DNA of 58,253 nucleotides from Pleomorphomonas sp. (GTDB taxonomy: Bacteria; Pseudomonadota; Alphaproteobacteria; Rhizobiales; Pleomorphomonadaceae): positions 1 to 58,253 of the forward strand of contig JAUVXG010000008.1 in NCBI GenBank assembly GCA_030603685.1. Direction: 5' to 3'. The notes beneath the pieces are model-generated. The model searched no databases. It had not been told where the DNA came from and worked only from the letters and a program-made list of their open reading frames with translations. Positions 17,697-25,821 of this stretch are shown one piece after another. A program made the translations under genes and the position numbers. Within the stretch, counting starts at the first letter, position 1, and each line of letters opens with the position of its first letter.

Positions 17697-18680
17697 TCAA
17701 GTCGCGATCTGTCGATTGAACGAAGCCGGGACGTTTGGAACGAAAGCGGGGTGGCGTTTGGGGCTTTCCACGGTCACGGTTCGGACGGGGCCATGCTGCG
17801 CGCGCTGTTCGCGGCGCCAGAGCGCCGGCGTCCGCCCCGTAAGTCGGCGGAACACCCGCGTGAAATGGGCCTGATCGGAAAACCCGGTGTCGACGGCGAT
17901 TGCCGACAGGCAGTTTTCTTCGTGCAGCAGCAATTCCTTGGCCGCCTCGACGCGGCAATGCAGCAGGAACTGGTGCGGTGTCTTGCCGACCGCCGTGCGA
18001 AAAGCCACGCCGAAATGGTCCGGAGACAACCCGATCAACGCGGCGAGCTCGGCCAGAGATAGATTGCGGACGATGTTGGCCCGCACATAGTCGATGACCC
18101 TGTTCATCTGCCGGCGCGACAGTCCGGCGTCCAACTGTTGTCCGGTGGCCTGACGTAGATCCAGCAGCTCGGTAAGCAGCGCCAGCACGAGACTCTCGCC
18201 GTAGAGATCGTCGCGCCTGCCTTCGGTGCAGTCGTCGGCGATCAACGAGGCGAGAACGGACAGGGCGGGAGAAGAGAAGCCGATCCGAGGAGACAGGAAC
18301 TGGCAGGGATGGATGCGTCCGCCGGACTGAGCGTCCAGCGCGGCGATGTCGAAATGCAGGTCGAGGTGCCTGAGGTCGTCGAGCCGGTCTACGAAACTCT
18401 CGATCGGGTAACCGGCTGGCACGAAACAAAGCCGCCTTTCTCCGTCGAGCCGGTGCTGACGACCGGCAGCGTCCCGGATGTCGATGCCGCCCTCCTCGAT
18501 ATCGCCCAGCAGTACGAACAGCCGCGGCGCACGCGACACGTATCTTCCGCTCGCGCCGGCTTCGCAGCTGACGCCCCATAGGTCGGCGATGCAGCCGTTC
18601 CAGGCACGCCAGCGGAGCTCGTCTCGCACGGTGATTCCGTAAGTATCGCTGATCATGTGTGGCCGAAAGTCGGTCGCCAT
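17697..18680 (-). CDS. AraC-family transcriptional regulator of the siderophore receptor
   Basis: A 327-residue regulator. The N-terminal two thirds form a ligand-sensing domain. The C-terminal domain has two helix-turn-helix motifs: LSLAELAALIGLSPDHFGVAF, then SAIAVDTGFSDQAHFTRVFRR with the AraC signature and GRTPALWRR. It sits 89 bp upstream of the receptor gene on the same strand, the arrangement of PchR-like activators that switch on receptor genes when the ferric siderophore is present. ATG 18680 is favoured; ATG 18740 is in frame but has no ribosome site and adds 20 unconvincing residues. Confidence 0.88.
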   Translation of the reverse strand: MATDFRPHMISDTYGITVRDELRWRAWNGCIADLWGVSCEAGASGRYVSRAPRLFVLLGDIEEGGIDIRDAAGRQHRLDGERRLCFVPAGYPIESFVDRLDDLRHLDLHFDIAALDAQSGGRIHPCQFLSPRIGFSSPALSVLASLIADDCTEGRRDDLYGESLVLALLTELLDLRQATGQQLDAGLSRRQMNRVIDYVRANIVRNLSLAELAALIGLSPDHFGVAFRTAVGKTPHQFLLHCRVEAAKELLLHEENCLSAIAVDTGFSDQAHFTRVFRRLTGRTPALWRREQRAQHGPVRTVTVESPKRHPAFVPNVPASFNRQIAT

Positions 18681-18789
18681 CGCCTCGCTTCCCGCTGGAT
18701 TGTCAGTTCGCGGAACCGACGCTAAAAAAGATGAGTGCATAAATCAAGTTTATAGGTTTGAATACCGATAGCCCCGAAATGGCGCTGAC

Positions 18790-18817
18790 ACTGCGACGCG
18801 TTTGCAATAACTGCGAC
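18790..18817. promoter_or_regulatory. Direct repeat ACTGCGAC x2, possible activator site
   Basis: Two identical 8-mers ACTGCGAC occur at 18790-18797 and 18810-18817, exactly 20 bp apart. This is two helical turns, the usual layout of AraC-family binding sites. They lie in the 305-bp region between the AraC gene (leftward) and the secreted-protein/exbBD-tonB operon (rightward). The rest of that region is AT-rich at both ends (18722-18760 and 18910-18950) and contains no gene. Which direction the site serves is unknown. Confidence 0.35.
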
Positions 18818-18985
18818 AGTCTGTCTTTGAGGCAGATCAGTCGGAGGCCGCTCTCGACCGGCGCCAGTACCAACGGTTTGGGGCGGGCGGCCTGACCGGA
18901 ATCCTCCGGTAAAAAATATGTATGTAAGACTCATGATAAAGTTGATACAGCCAGTCCGTACTGCAGAGCTCAGGGGGTCAGTTCA

Positions 18986-19441
18986 ATGATCGGTTTCCGT
19001 CCCGTGCCCGTCCGGCGCTCGATTGCCTTCCTTCTGGCCGCGGCCCTGTCCGTTTCGGCCTCTGGCTCCCTTGCGCAGACCTCCGCACCTTCCGGCGCCT
19101 TCTCGCTGGAGCTCAACCGGCTTGACGGGGTCGGCGGAGATTGCCGCGTGACGCTGGTCGAAAAGAATGGAACGAGCGCAGCCTTCGCAGCATTGAAGCT
19201 CGATCTCGTGGTGTTCGATGCCGAGGGTATCGTGGCCAAGCGGGTCGGCGTCGATGCGGGGCCGCTCAAGGCGGGTCGGACGGTCGTGAAGACCTTCGAT
19301 CTCAAGGGCATTGCCTGCGACGGGGTCGGTCGTCTGCTGATCAACGACGTATTGGGCTGCGAGGCGGAAGGGATTGCCGCCGATGCCTGCCTCGATCTGG
19401 TGGAGCCACGCTCGCGCGTCGCCGCTCCTTTCGACAAGTGA
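18986..19441 (+). CDS. Small secreted protein of unknown function, first gene of the exbB operon
   Basis: A 151-residue protein with a clear signal peptide: a basic start, a hydrophobic stretch and a likely cleavage after SLAQ near residue 31. The mature part is beta-rich, with four cysteines (in GGDCRV, GIACDG, LGCEAE and DACLDL) that could form two disulfides in the periplasm. I do not recognise a characterised family. It precedes exbB by 7 bp and must be cotranscribed with it, so it probably serves TonB-dependent transport. A short G-rich ribosome site (AGGGGG) precedes the ATG. Confidence 0.75.
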   Translation: MIGFRPVPVRRSIAFLLAAALSVSASGSLAQTSAPSGAFSLELNRLDGVGGDCRVTLVEKNGTSAAFAALKLDLVVFDAEGIVAKRVGVDAGPLKAGRTVVKTFDLKGIACDGVGRLLINDVLGCEAEGIAADACLDLVEPRSRVAAPFDK

Positions 19442-19448
19442 GACCACG

Positions 19449-20189
19449 ATGAATCCAGAAACGCTTGCCGCCGGTGCCGCCGCCGTCGCCCTGCCACACG
19501 ACCTGACGCCTTTCGGCATGTTCATGGCCGCCGATCTCGTGGTGAAGGCGGTCATGGCCGGCCTCATCGCCGCTTCGCTGGTAACCTGGGTGATCCTGGT
19601 CGGAAAGGTGCTGGAGCTCGGCGCTCTTGGTCGCGCCGCAAGGCGCGGGGCAGCCGTTGTCGCCCAGGAAGCCGGTATGGCCGGTCTAGCGCGGCATTCC
19701 CGCCTGCCGCGACCGCTGGCCCTGATGCTGGCGGAGATCGGCGAGGAAATCGCCCAGACCGGCATAGGCAACACCAGTCCCGGACCGGTTGCCGGCGGTC
19801 TGGTCGAGCGGGTGCGTTCGCGTCTCGCCCGTCTCGAGGCGGCGGCCGGCCGACGGGCGATGGCAGGGACCGGGCTTCTCGCCACCATCGGTTCGACAGC
19901 TCCGTTCGTCGGCCTGTTCGGCACCGTCTGGGGCATCATGAACGCCTTCGTCGGCATTTCCGAGAGCCAGACCACCAACCTTGCCGTGGTGGCCCCAGGT
20001 ATCGCCGAAGCATTGCTTGCCACGGCCACCGGTCTCGTGGCCGCCATCCCGGCGGTGGTCGTCTACAATCATCTCGCTCGCCGGACGACCGCCTTTCGCG
20101 CCGAGATGACCGACCTCTCCGAGGGGCTCATCCGCACATTGTCGCGCGATCTCGAAACCGGTCGGCTCGACGCCGCCGCCCTTAACTGA
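19449..20189 (+). CDS. exbB: ExbB, TonB-complex proton channel subunit
   Basis: A 246-residue MotA/TolQ/ExbB-family inner-membrane protein that forms the proton-driven motor with ExbD to energise TonB. A first helix lies at about residues 28-50 (VMAGLIAASLVTWVILVGK). The GLLATIGSTAPFVGLFGTVWGIMNAF block and the ATGLVAAIPAVVVYNHL block form the two other helices with the conserved Thr and Pro residues. It carries a short N-terminal extension before the first helix, as in other alphaproteobacterial ExbB proteins. The start is ATG 19449. TolQ is excluded by its neighbours exbD and tonB. Confidence 0.92.
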   Translation: MNPETLAAGAAAVALPHDLTPFGMFMAADLVVKAVMAGLIAASLVTWVILVGKVLELGALGRAARRGAAVVAQEAGMAGLARHSRLPRPLALMLAEIGEEIAQTGIGNTSPGPVAGGLVERVRSRLARLEAAAGRRAMAGTGLLATIGSTAPFVGLFGTVWGIMNAFVGISESQTTNLAVVAPGIAEALLATATGLVAAIPAVVVYNHLARRTTAFRAEMTDLSEGLIRTLSRDLETGRLDAAALN

Positions 20190-20239
20190 CCCAACGAAGC
20201 CGGCCGGTTCTTCCGGCTTGGCGCTTGAAGGAGCTTGCC

Positions 20240-20677
20240 ATGGCTGCCCGGCTCGACGACGGAACCGAACTCTCCGAAAACCATGAAATCAACGTGACGC
20301 CGTTCATCGACGTCATGCTGGTCCTCCTCATCATCTTCATGGTGGCGGCGCCCCTGGCGACCGTCGATGTGCCGGTGGATCTGCCAGGTTCCACCGCCGC
20401 AGCAGCTCCGCGGCCGGACAAGCCGCTCTTCGTCACCGTCGGCGACGATCTTTCGATCAGCGTCGGAGAGGACAAGGTGGCGCGCGACGCGCTGGCCAGC
20501 CGTCTCGACGAGGCGACCGGCGGCGACAAGGCGGAGCGCATTTTTCTGCGTGCCGACAGGACTGTGGCCTACGGCGATCTGGCCGAAGCGATGAATCTGC
20601 TCAGGGCCGCCGGCTACCTCAAGGTGGCGCTGGTCGGCATAGAACAGGCCGCCAACCCGGTTCCGACCGGCGGTTGA
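20240..20677 (+). CDS. exbD: ExbD, TonB-complex motor subunit
   Basis: A 145-residue single-pass protein. The essential aspartate D24 lies in INVTPFIDVMLVLLIIFMV, the signature membrane helix of ExbD/TolR. The periplasmic domain follows, with the repeated FVTVGDDLSISVGED and RIFLRADRTVAYGDLAEAMN elements. The start is ATG 20240 with a strong GAAGGAG six bases upstream; TTG 20225 is an unnecessary extension. It sits between exbB and tonB in the same operon. Confidence 0.92.
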   Translation: MAARLDDGTELSENHEINVTPFIDVMLVLLIIFMVAAPLATVDVPVDLPGSTAAAAPRPDKPLFVTVGDDLSISVGEDKVARDALASRLDEATGGDKAERIFLRADRTVAYGDLAEAMNLLRAAGYLKVALVGIEQAANPVPTGG

Positions 20678-20762
20678 GTAGGCTACTGGCGCAGTTCCAA
20701 CAAGAGTGGCGCCGGGGTTTGCGTCGGAGGCGCGTCTTAACAAAGGGGATGGAGCTTTTCCG

Positions 20763-21683
20763 GTGGACTTGGCGCCACTGGGAAGCCTTCGGAAGCCGAG
20801 AGTTCTAACCGACCTGATGGGTATTCGTTCCAGATCGAAGACCGGGCTCCTGTCACGACGCTCCGGGCTGCTGCGCTGGTCGCTGGCCGGCGCCGCCGGC
20901 CTGGCGCTGCACGGCGTGGCCCTATGGTGGCTTGTTCCCGCCGATGGGCCGGCGGCGGCGGTTGCCGCGCCCGAAGCGATCGTCATGATCGATCTTCCGC
21001 CGGAGCCCGAGTTGCCGCCGCTCGAGAGTGTCGAGCAGGCGGCCGTCGAAGAGGTCACGGAAACCCAGCCCGAGGAGATCGCCGAGCTTTTGCCCGAGCC
21101 GGACCTTGTCGAGGACCTGCCGCCTCCCGACGAGATCGAAACTGTCGAGCCTGTCGAGGAACTGGCCGAGGCGCCGCCGGAGCCGGTGGAGACGTTGCCT
21201 GACGAGCCGGAAATGCTGCCTCCCTCCGAGGTCGCCATGCCGCTGCCTCCGCCACCCCCGCCCGAAATGGTCGAAACGGCCGAGGTGAAGCCCAAACCCG
21301 AACCGAAGAAGCCCGAGCGCAGGAAACCGACGCCGAAGAAGCAACCGGAGGCGAAACCGAAACCGCCAGCCGACGCCCAGGCGGCCGGTGCCGGCGCGGG
21401 GCGCGAGGCCGCCGATGCGCTCGCGGCCTATCGCAGCACGGTCCGGCGGGCGATCATCCGTAAGCGTCGGGCGAGCGACGCCGACAATGCCACCGGCCGG
21501 GCAACCGTGTCGTTGTCGATCGGCCGCGATGGCTCCATCGTTGGCCTTTCCGTCGGTGGCGCTCCCGCCGTCGCCGCCGCTGCCGAACGTCTCATCCGCC
21601 GAGTCGGAGCCTTCCCGCCCGTTCTCCAATCTCTCGATGCGCCCTTCAAGGTATCGGTTCCAATCGAGTTCAAGCGGGAGTGA
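20763..21683 (+). CDS. tonB: TonB energy-transducing protein
   Basis: A 306-residue protein. One N-terminal membrane helix (LAGAAGLALHGVALWWL) carries the conserved histidine at about residue 50. A long proline- and glutamate-rich, then Pro-Lys-rich spacer (about residues 75-215) spans the periplasm. The C-terminal TonB domain ends in PFKVSVPIEF. It should couple the ExbBD motor to outer-membrane receptors such as the one at 15496-17607. The start is uncertain: GTG 20763 has GGAG eight bases upstream, ATG 20817 lacks a ribosome site, and the frame opens at 20706. Confidence 0.88.
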   Translation: MDLAPLGSLRKPRVLTDLMGIRSRSKTGLLSRRSGLLRWSLAGAAGLALHGVALWWLVPADGPAAAVAAPEAIVMIDLPPEPELPPLESVEQAAVEEVTETQPEEIAELLPEPDLVEDLPPPDEIETVEPVEELAEAPPEPVETLPDEPEMLPPSEVAMPLPPPPPPEMVETAEVKPKPEPKKPERRKPTPKKQPEAKPKPPADAQAAGAGAGREAADALAAYRSTVRRAIIRKRRASDADNATGRATVSLSIGRDGSIVGLSVGGAPAVAAAAERLIRRVGAFPPVLQSLDAPFKVSVPIEFKRE

Positions 21684-21763
21684 TTCCCGAGTGCGAGGGC
21701 ATGGCCGGGCTGGGCCTCGGTACCCGACAATCCGTGAGAAAGGTCAAACCTCAGCCTCGGAGT

Positions 21764-21777
21764 TTGCGTTTCCGCAA
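21764..21777. promoter_or_regulatory. FNR/NnrR-family box upstream of pseudoazurin
   Basis: TTGCGTTTCCGCAA is a perfect inverted repeat (TTGCG-N4-CGCAA), the pattern bound by CRP/FNR regulators of the NnrR/Dnr/FixK type that control denitrification genes. A -10-like TATTAT lies at 21800-21805. The box centre (21770.5) is 32 bp from the -10 centre, which equals the -41.5 placement of class II activation. It is 60 bp upstream of the pseudoazurin ATG. Confidence 0.75.
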
Positions 21778-21837
21778 CGTTCGGAGGGGTAGAACCCCTT
21801 ATTATGAGCGTCAGAATCCACAAAACGAGGTTGTAAC

Positions 21838-22266
21838 ATGAAAACTCTCCTCCTCGCCGCAGCGGCTCTCGCAGTTGCCATCCTTCCCGCCACCGCCGCC
21901 GACGTTCAGGTGAAGATGCTGAACAAGGGCGCCAAGGGCATGATGGTGTTCGAGCCGGATCTCGTGAAGGTCCAGCCGGGCGACACCGTGACCTTCGTTG
22001 CCACCGACCCCGGACATGACGCCCAGAGCGTTCCGGGCATGTTGCCCGAGGGCGCCCAGCCCTTCGAGGGCAAGATCGGCAAGGATGTCACCGTGACCTT
22101 CACCCAGCCGGGCGTCTACGGCGTCAAGTGCAAGCCGCACTACGTCATGGGCATGGTTGGCGTCGTCGTCGTGGGCGATCCGGCCCCCAACCTTGAGGCG
22201 GCCAAGGCGGCGAAGAACCCCGGCAAGGCCGGCAAGCTGTTCAAAGAACTGCTCGGCAGCCTCTGA
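21838..22266 (+). CDS. Pseudoazurin, periplasmic blue copper electron carrier
   Basis: A 142-residue precursor with a signal peptide (about 1-21, ending ATAA) and a cupredoxin domain. All four type 1 copper ligands are visible: H60 in DPGHDAQ, C98, H101 and M106 in GVKCKPHYVMGM. The spacing C-x2-H-x4-M is that of pseudoazurin rather than azurin or plastocyanin. Pseudoazurins deliver electrons to nitrite reductase and nitrous oxide reductase, and nosZ is encoded 3.5 kb downstream. nnrS follows after one base, so the two are cotranscribed. An FNR/NnrR box upstream suggests induction under low oxygen and nitric oxide. Confidence 0.93.
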   Translation: MKTLLLAAAALAVAILPATAADVQVKMLNKGAKGMMVFEPDLVKVQPGDTVTFVATDPGHDAQSVPGMLPEGAQPFEGKIGKDVTVTFTQPGVYGVKCKPHYVMGMVGVVVVGDPAPNLEAAKAAKNPGKAGKLFKELLGSL

Positions 22267-22267
22267 C

Positions 22268-23446
22268 ATGACCGTCACAGCGGGGCGCCGGCATCTGCTT
22301 TCAGGTGCCTTCCGGCCGTTCTTCATGCTGGCGGCGCTGTGGATGGCCGGCTCGATCCTCATATGGGTGCCCCTCTACATGGGGCACGTCGAGCTGCCCA
22401 CCGCCTTCGCCCCGCGTGACTGGCATATCCACGCCATGCTGTTCGGCGGCGTGCCGCCGATCATCGCCGGCTTCACGCTCACAGCCGTCTCAAGCTGGAC
22501 GGGCCGGCCCACCATAGCTGGCCAACCGCTTGCCATCCTGGCTTTGATCTGGTTCGCCGGCCGGATCGCCGTGTCCGTGTCGGCTCTGATCGGGCCGGCC
22601 GGGGCGGCGGTGATCGATCTCGCCTTTCCCCTGGCGCTTGCTGTCGTGCTTGGCCGCGAGATCGTGTTGGCCGGCAACTGGCGGAATCTCAGGGTTGTCG
22701 GTCTCATCCTTCTCCTGGCGTTGACCAATGCCGGCTTCCATGCCGAAGCCGCAATCAACGGACTTGCCGACGTCTCCATTCGGGCTGCGCTGTCGGCGGT
22801 GCTGATGCTCATCCTGCTGATGGGCGGTCGCATCACGCCTGCCTTTACGCGTAACTGGCTGAAGGCGCGCGGCGAGACCAGGCTGCCCGCGCCCTTCGAC
22901 CGCATTGACGCTGCTGCAATGGGCGTTTCCGGACTTGCCTTCGTAGCATGGACGATCGTTCCGGACTGGTCCGGTACGGCCGTCGCCCTGGGGCTTGCCG
23001 GCCTGATGACTGGAGCGAGGCTCGCTCGCTGGAGAGGACTTGCCACCCGAGGCGAGCCTCTGCTTCTGGTACTCCATGTGGCGATTGCCTCGGTCGCCGT
23101 CGGCTTCGTCGTCGAGGCTCTGGCCATCGTGTGGCCGGCTGTCGTCGACCCTGCCGCCGCTCTGCATCTCTGGACCGCCGGCAGCGTCGGACTGATCGTT
23201 CTCGGCGTGATGACGCGCGTCAGCCGAGGCCATACCGGCCGTCCCCTCGTTGCAGGCCGGCTCGAGGTGTTCATCTACGCCCTGGTATCGGCCGGAGCGA
23301 TCCTGCGCATGGCGGCGCCCTACGCGGACGCGGCCTATTACCACCTCATCGGTTGCGCCGGGGTATTATGGGCGGCGGCCTTTCTGACCTTCGCCATCGG
23401 CTATGCCCGCATACTCGCCGGGCCGCGGGTCGATAAGACCTTGTGA
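22268..23446 (+). CDS. nnrS: NnrS-family heme/copper membrane protein
   Basis: A 392-residue protein with about 12 membrane helices. The NnrS features are the early SGAFRPFF, the HIHAMLFGGVPPIIAGFTLTAV segment with conserved histidines, and GGRITPAFTRNWL. NnrS proteins accompany denitrification genes and protect cells from nitric oxide stress; their biochemical activity is unsettled. The ATG is one base after the pseudoazurin stop. Its stop codon lies inside the first FNR-type box of the nosR promoter, so the two transcription units abut. Confidence 0.9.
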   Translation: MTVTAGRRHLLSGAFRPFFMLAALWMAGSILIWVPLYMGHVELPTAFAPRDWHIHAMLFGGVPPIIAGFTLTAVSSWTGRPTIAGQPLAILALIWFAGRIAVSVSALIGPAGAAVIDLAFPLALAVVLGREIVLAGNWRNLRVVGLILLLALTNAGFHAEAAINGLADVSIRAALSAVLMLILLMGGRITPAFTRNWLKARGETRLPAPFDRIDAAAMGVSGLAFVAWTIVPDWSGTAVALGLAGLMTGARLARWRGLATRGEPLLLVLHVAIASVAVGFVVEALAIVWPAVVDPAAALHLWTAGSVGLIVLGVMTRVSRGHTGRPLVAGRLEVFIYALVSAGAILRMAAPYADAAYYHLIGCAGVLWAAAFLTFAIGYARILAGPRVDKTL

Positions 23447-23476
23447 TCTACATCAATCGAATTTGTGCCAGCGCAA
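23443..23476. promoter_or_regulatory. Tandem FNR/NnrR-family boxes upstream of nosR
   Basis: Two 14-bp sites are present. GTGATCTACATCAA (23443-23456) matches the FNR/FixK consensus TTGAT-N4-ATCAA at nine of ten positions. TTGTGCCAGCGCAA (23463-23476) keeps the TTG-N8-CAA frame of NnrR/Dnr sites. Their centres are 20 bp apart, on the same face of the helix. They lie 73-106 bp upstream of the chosen nosR start. The differing half-sites suggest input from both an oxygen sensor and a nitric oxide sensor, which is inference. Confidence 0.65.
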
Positions 23477-23548
23477 CGAAGGTCCAAGCCGTCTCGTGAA
23501 AACATGATGGCATAGTTCATGTTGATGCGATTCCCGGGGGAAGGCGAG

Positions 23549-25798
23549 ATGAGACAGACGGAGACGGCGACGCCCTGGTTCGTCAGGATGGTGACGGCCT
23601 TTTGCCTCGCATTCGTCCTGGCGCTTGTCGCCACGCCTTCCCAAGCCGCCGGTCTTGCCGACTTCCTTGGCAAGGTAGCCCCTTCGGACATGGTGCCGGG
23701 GGCTGATGCCTACGGTTCCATCCGTGAGGACTTGCCGGCCGCACCCGTCCTCAAGGCAGGCGAACGGATCGGCTGGGTGTTTCTCAACACGGATTTCGTG
23801 CCGGCGACCGGTTACTCCGGCAAGCCGATCCATATCCTCGTCGGTCTGGACGACAAGGCGGTGATCACCGGCGTCCGGCTCGTCAAGCATTCGGAGCCCA
23901 TCGTTCTGGTCGGCATTCCCGAGGCCAAGATCACTGCGGTAATCGACAAATACACCGGTCTCGATCTGAAGCGCGAGGCCGACGGACCTGCCCACGACCT
24001 CGATATCGTCTCCGGTGCCACCGTGACCATCATGGTGATCGATGATTCGATCCGGCGGTCAGGGCTGAAAGCTGCGCGCGCGCTCGGGCTCGAAGGTTTC
24101 GCAGCGGTCGGCCCCGGCCCGGCCACCGATCTGAAGACGGTCGATCGCAGCAAGGATGCTGTGACCGACTGGACGACGCTCACCGGCGACGGATCGATAC
24201 GCCGGTTCAGCATGTCGGTGGCCGAGATCAACGCCGCCTTCGAAAAGCAGGGTGACCCGCGCGCGGCTTCCCACCGCGAATCCGGCGCCGACGCCGATCC
24301 CTACATCGATATCTACGTCGGACTGGCCAGTCAGCCGTCGATCGGTCGTACCCTTCTTGGAGATGCCGCTTACGCCAACCTGATGCGCCGGCTCGACGAC
24401 GGAGGCGAAGCGATCTTCGTGGCTAGCACGGGGAACTGGTCCTTCAAGGGGTCCGGATACGTGCGTGGCGGTATCTTCGACCGCATCACGCTGCTGCAGG
24501 GCGAGACCACGATCCGCTTTCGCGACAAGGATCACTTGCGCGTCGTCCGCATGGCGCCTTCCGATGCGCCGACGTTCAACGAGATGGACCTCTTCGTCAT
24601 TCCCAAGGGGACCGGATTCGACCCGGCGGCAGCCTGGCGATTGCAGTTGCTGGTCTCGCGGGCCGTTGGCGCCATCGACAAGCTGTTTCTGACCTATGAG
24701 GTCGACTACGCGCTGCCATCAGGCTATCTCGTGACGCAACCCAAGCCGGCACCCTCCGCTGCGGCACCAGCCGCGACGCCCGCAGCGGCGGTCGATTCGG
24801 CCGACGAAATGCCGGCTCGCGACCGTCTCTGGCTCCGAATCTGGGAGGCCAAGCGTACCGAGGTAGCCATCGTCGTCGCGGCGCTGGCTGCGCTGACCGG
24901 CATCTTCTTCTTCCAGACCTTCGCCACGAAGAACGAGCGGGTGTTCCGGATAATCCGTCTCAGCTATCTCGCCTTCACGTTGGTCTTCATCGGCTGGTAC
25001 GCCAACGCCCAGCTCTCGGTGGTCAACCTGCTCGCCGTTCTGTCGGCGCTGGTCAGCGATTTCCGCTGGGAAACCTTCCTGATGGATCCGCTGATCTTCA
25101 TCCTGTGGTTCGCGGTGGCGGCGGCGCTGCTGTTCTGGGCGCGCGGCGCCTACTGCGGCTGGCTCTGCCCGTTCGGCGCCCTGCAGGAGTGGTCGAACCA
25201 GATCGCCCGCTGGCTGCGCATACCTCAGATACGCCTGCCCTGGGGCCTGCATGAGCGCCTCTGGCCGATCAAGTACATGATCTTCCTCGGTCTTCTCGGC
25301 ATCTCCTTTTACTCGCTCGACATGGCCGAGCATTATGCCGAGGTCGAACCGTTCAAGACCGCGATCATCCTGAAGTTCGATCGTCCCTGGCCCTATGTGC
25401 TGTTTGCGCTCGCCATGCTCGCACCGGGCCTGTTCATCGAACGCTTCTATTGCCGTTATGTCTGCCCGCTCGGCGGCGGCCTCGCCATCCCGGCCCGGCT
25501 GCACATGTTCCGCTGGCTGAAGCGCTATCGCGAATGCGGCAATCCCTGCCAGACCTGCGCCCACGAATGTCCGGTGCAGGCGATCCGCCCGACGGGTGAG
25601 ATCAACCCCAACGAATGCGTCTCCTGTCTGCACTGCCAGGTGCTCTACAGCAGCACGACCCGCTGCCCGGTGGTGATTGGCAAACTGCGCAAGCGGGAGC
25701 GCTTCGAACGCCAGAACGGTCTCGCCCAGACGGGGGCAACGGCATCCGGTGGCAACTCTGCCGTCCGGAGCGAAGTGGGCGGTTCGGCACAAGCCTGA
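23549..25798 (+). CDS. nosR: NosR, membrane flavo-iron-sulfur protein for N2O reduction
   Basis: A 749-residue NosR/NirI protein needed for nosZ expression and for NosZ activity in vivo. Order of parts: a signal-like helix (about 10-33), then a periplasmic FMN-binding domain with SGATVT at 155-160 (the flavinylation site). A group of membrane helices from about residue 440 follows, with the [13 protein letters not shown] and CRYVCPLGG motifs. At the C-terminus two [4Fe-4S] clusters are marked by [13 protein letters not shown] and CVSCLHC. The start is ATG 23549, preceded by GGGGGAAGGCGAG; ATG 23519 is in frame but lacks a site. nosZ follows after 23 bp. Confidence 0.95.
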   Translation: MRQTETATPWFVRMVTAFCLAFVLALVATPSQAAGLADFLGKVAPSDMVPGADAYGSIREDLPAAPVLKAGERIGWVFLNTDFVPATGYSGKPIHILVGLDDKAVITGVRLVKHSEPIVLVGIPEAKITAVIDKYTGLDLKREADGPAHDLDIVSGATVTIMVIDDSIRRSGLKAARALGLEGFAAVGPGPATDLKTVDRSKDAVTDWTTLTGDGSIRRFSMSVAEINAAFEKQGDPRAASHRESGADADPYIDIYVGLASQPSIGRTLLGDAAYANLMRRLDDGGEAIFVASTGNWSFKGSGYVRGGIFDRITLLQGETTIRFRDKDHLRVVRMAPSDAPTFNEMDLFVIPKGTGFDPAAAWRLQLLVSRAVGAIDKLFLTYEVDYALPSGYLVTQPKPAPSAAAPAATPAAAVDSADEMPARDRLWLRIWEAKRTEVAIVVAALAALTGIFFFQTFATKNERVFRIIRLSYLAFTLVFIGWYANAQLSVVNLLAVLSALVSDFRWETFLMDPLIFILWFAVAAALLFWARGAYCGWLCPFGALQEWSNQIARWLRIPQIRLPWGLHERLWPIKYMIFLGLLGISFYSLDMAEHYAEVEPFKTAIILKFDRPWPYVLFALAMLAPGLFIERFYCRYVCPLGGGLAIPARLHMFRWLKRYRECGNPCQTCAHECPVQAIRPTGEINPNECVSCLHCQVLYSSTTRCPVVIGKLRKRERFERQNGLAQTGATASGGNSAVRSEVGGSAQA

Positions 25799-25821
25799 AA
25801 AAGAAAACCGAGGAGAGCGAT

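Noticed and set aside
17608-18579. A 324-residue N-terminal extension of the siderophore receptor
   Set aside because: It runs through the AraC gene in another frame and would place the true signal peptide in the middle of the protein.
18900-18960. A Fur, Irr or RirA box before the exbB operon
   Set aside because: The AT-rich stretch has scattered GATAA-like words but no convincing match to any of the three consensus sites.
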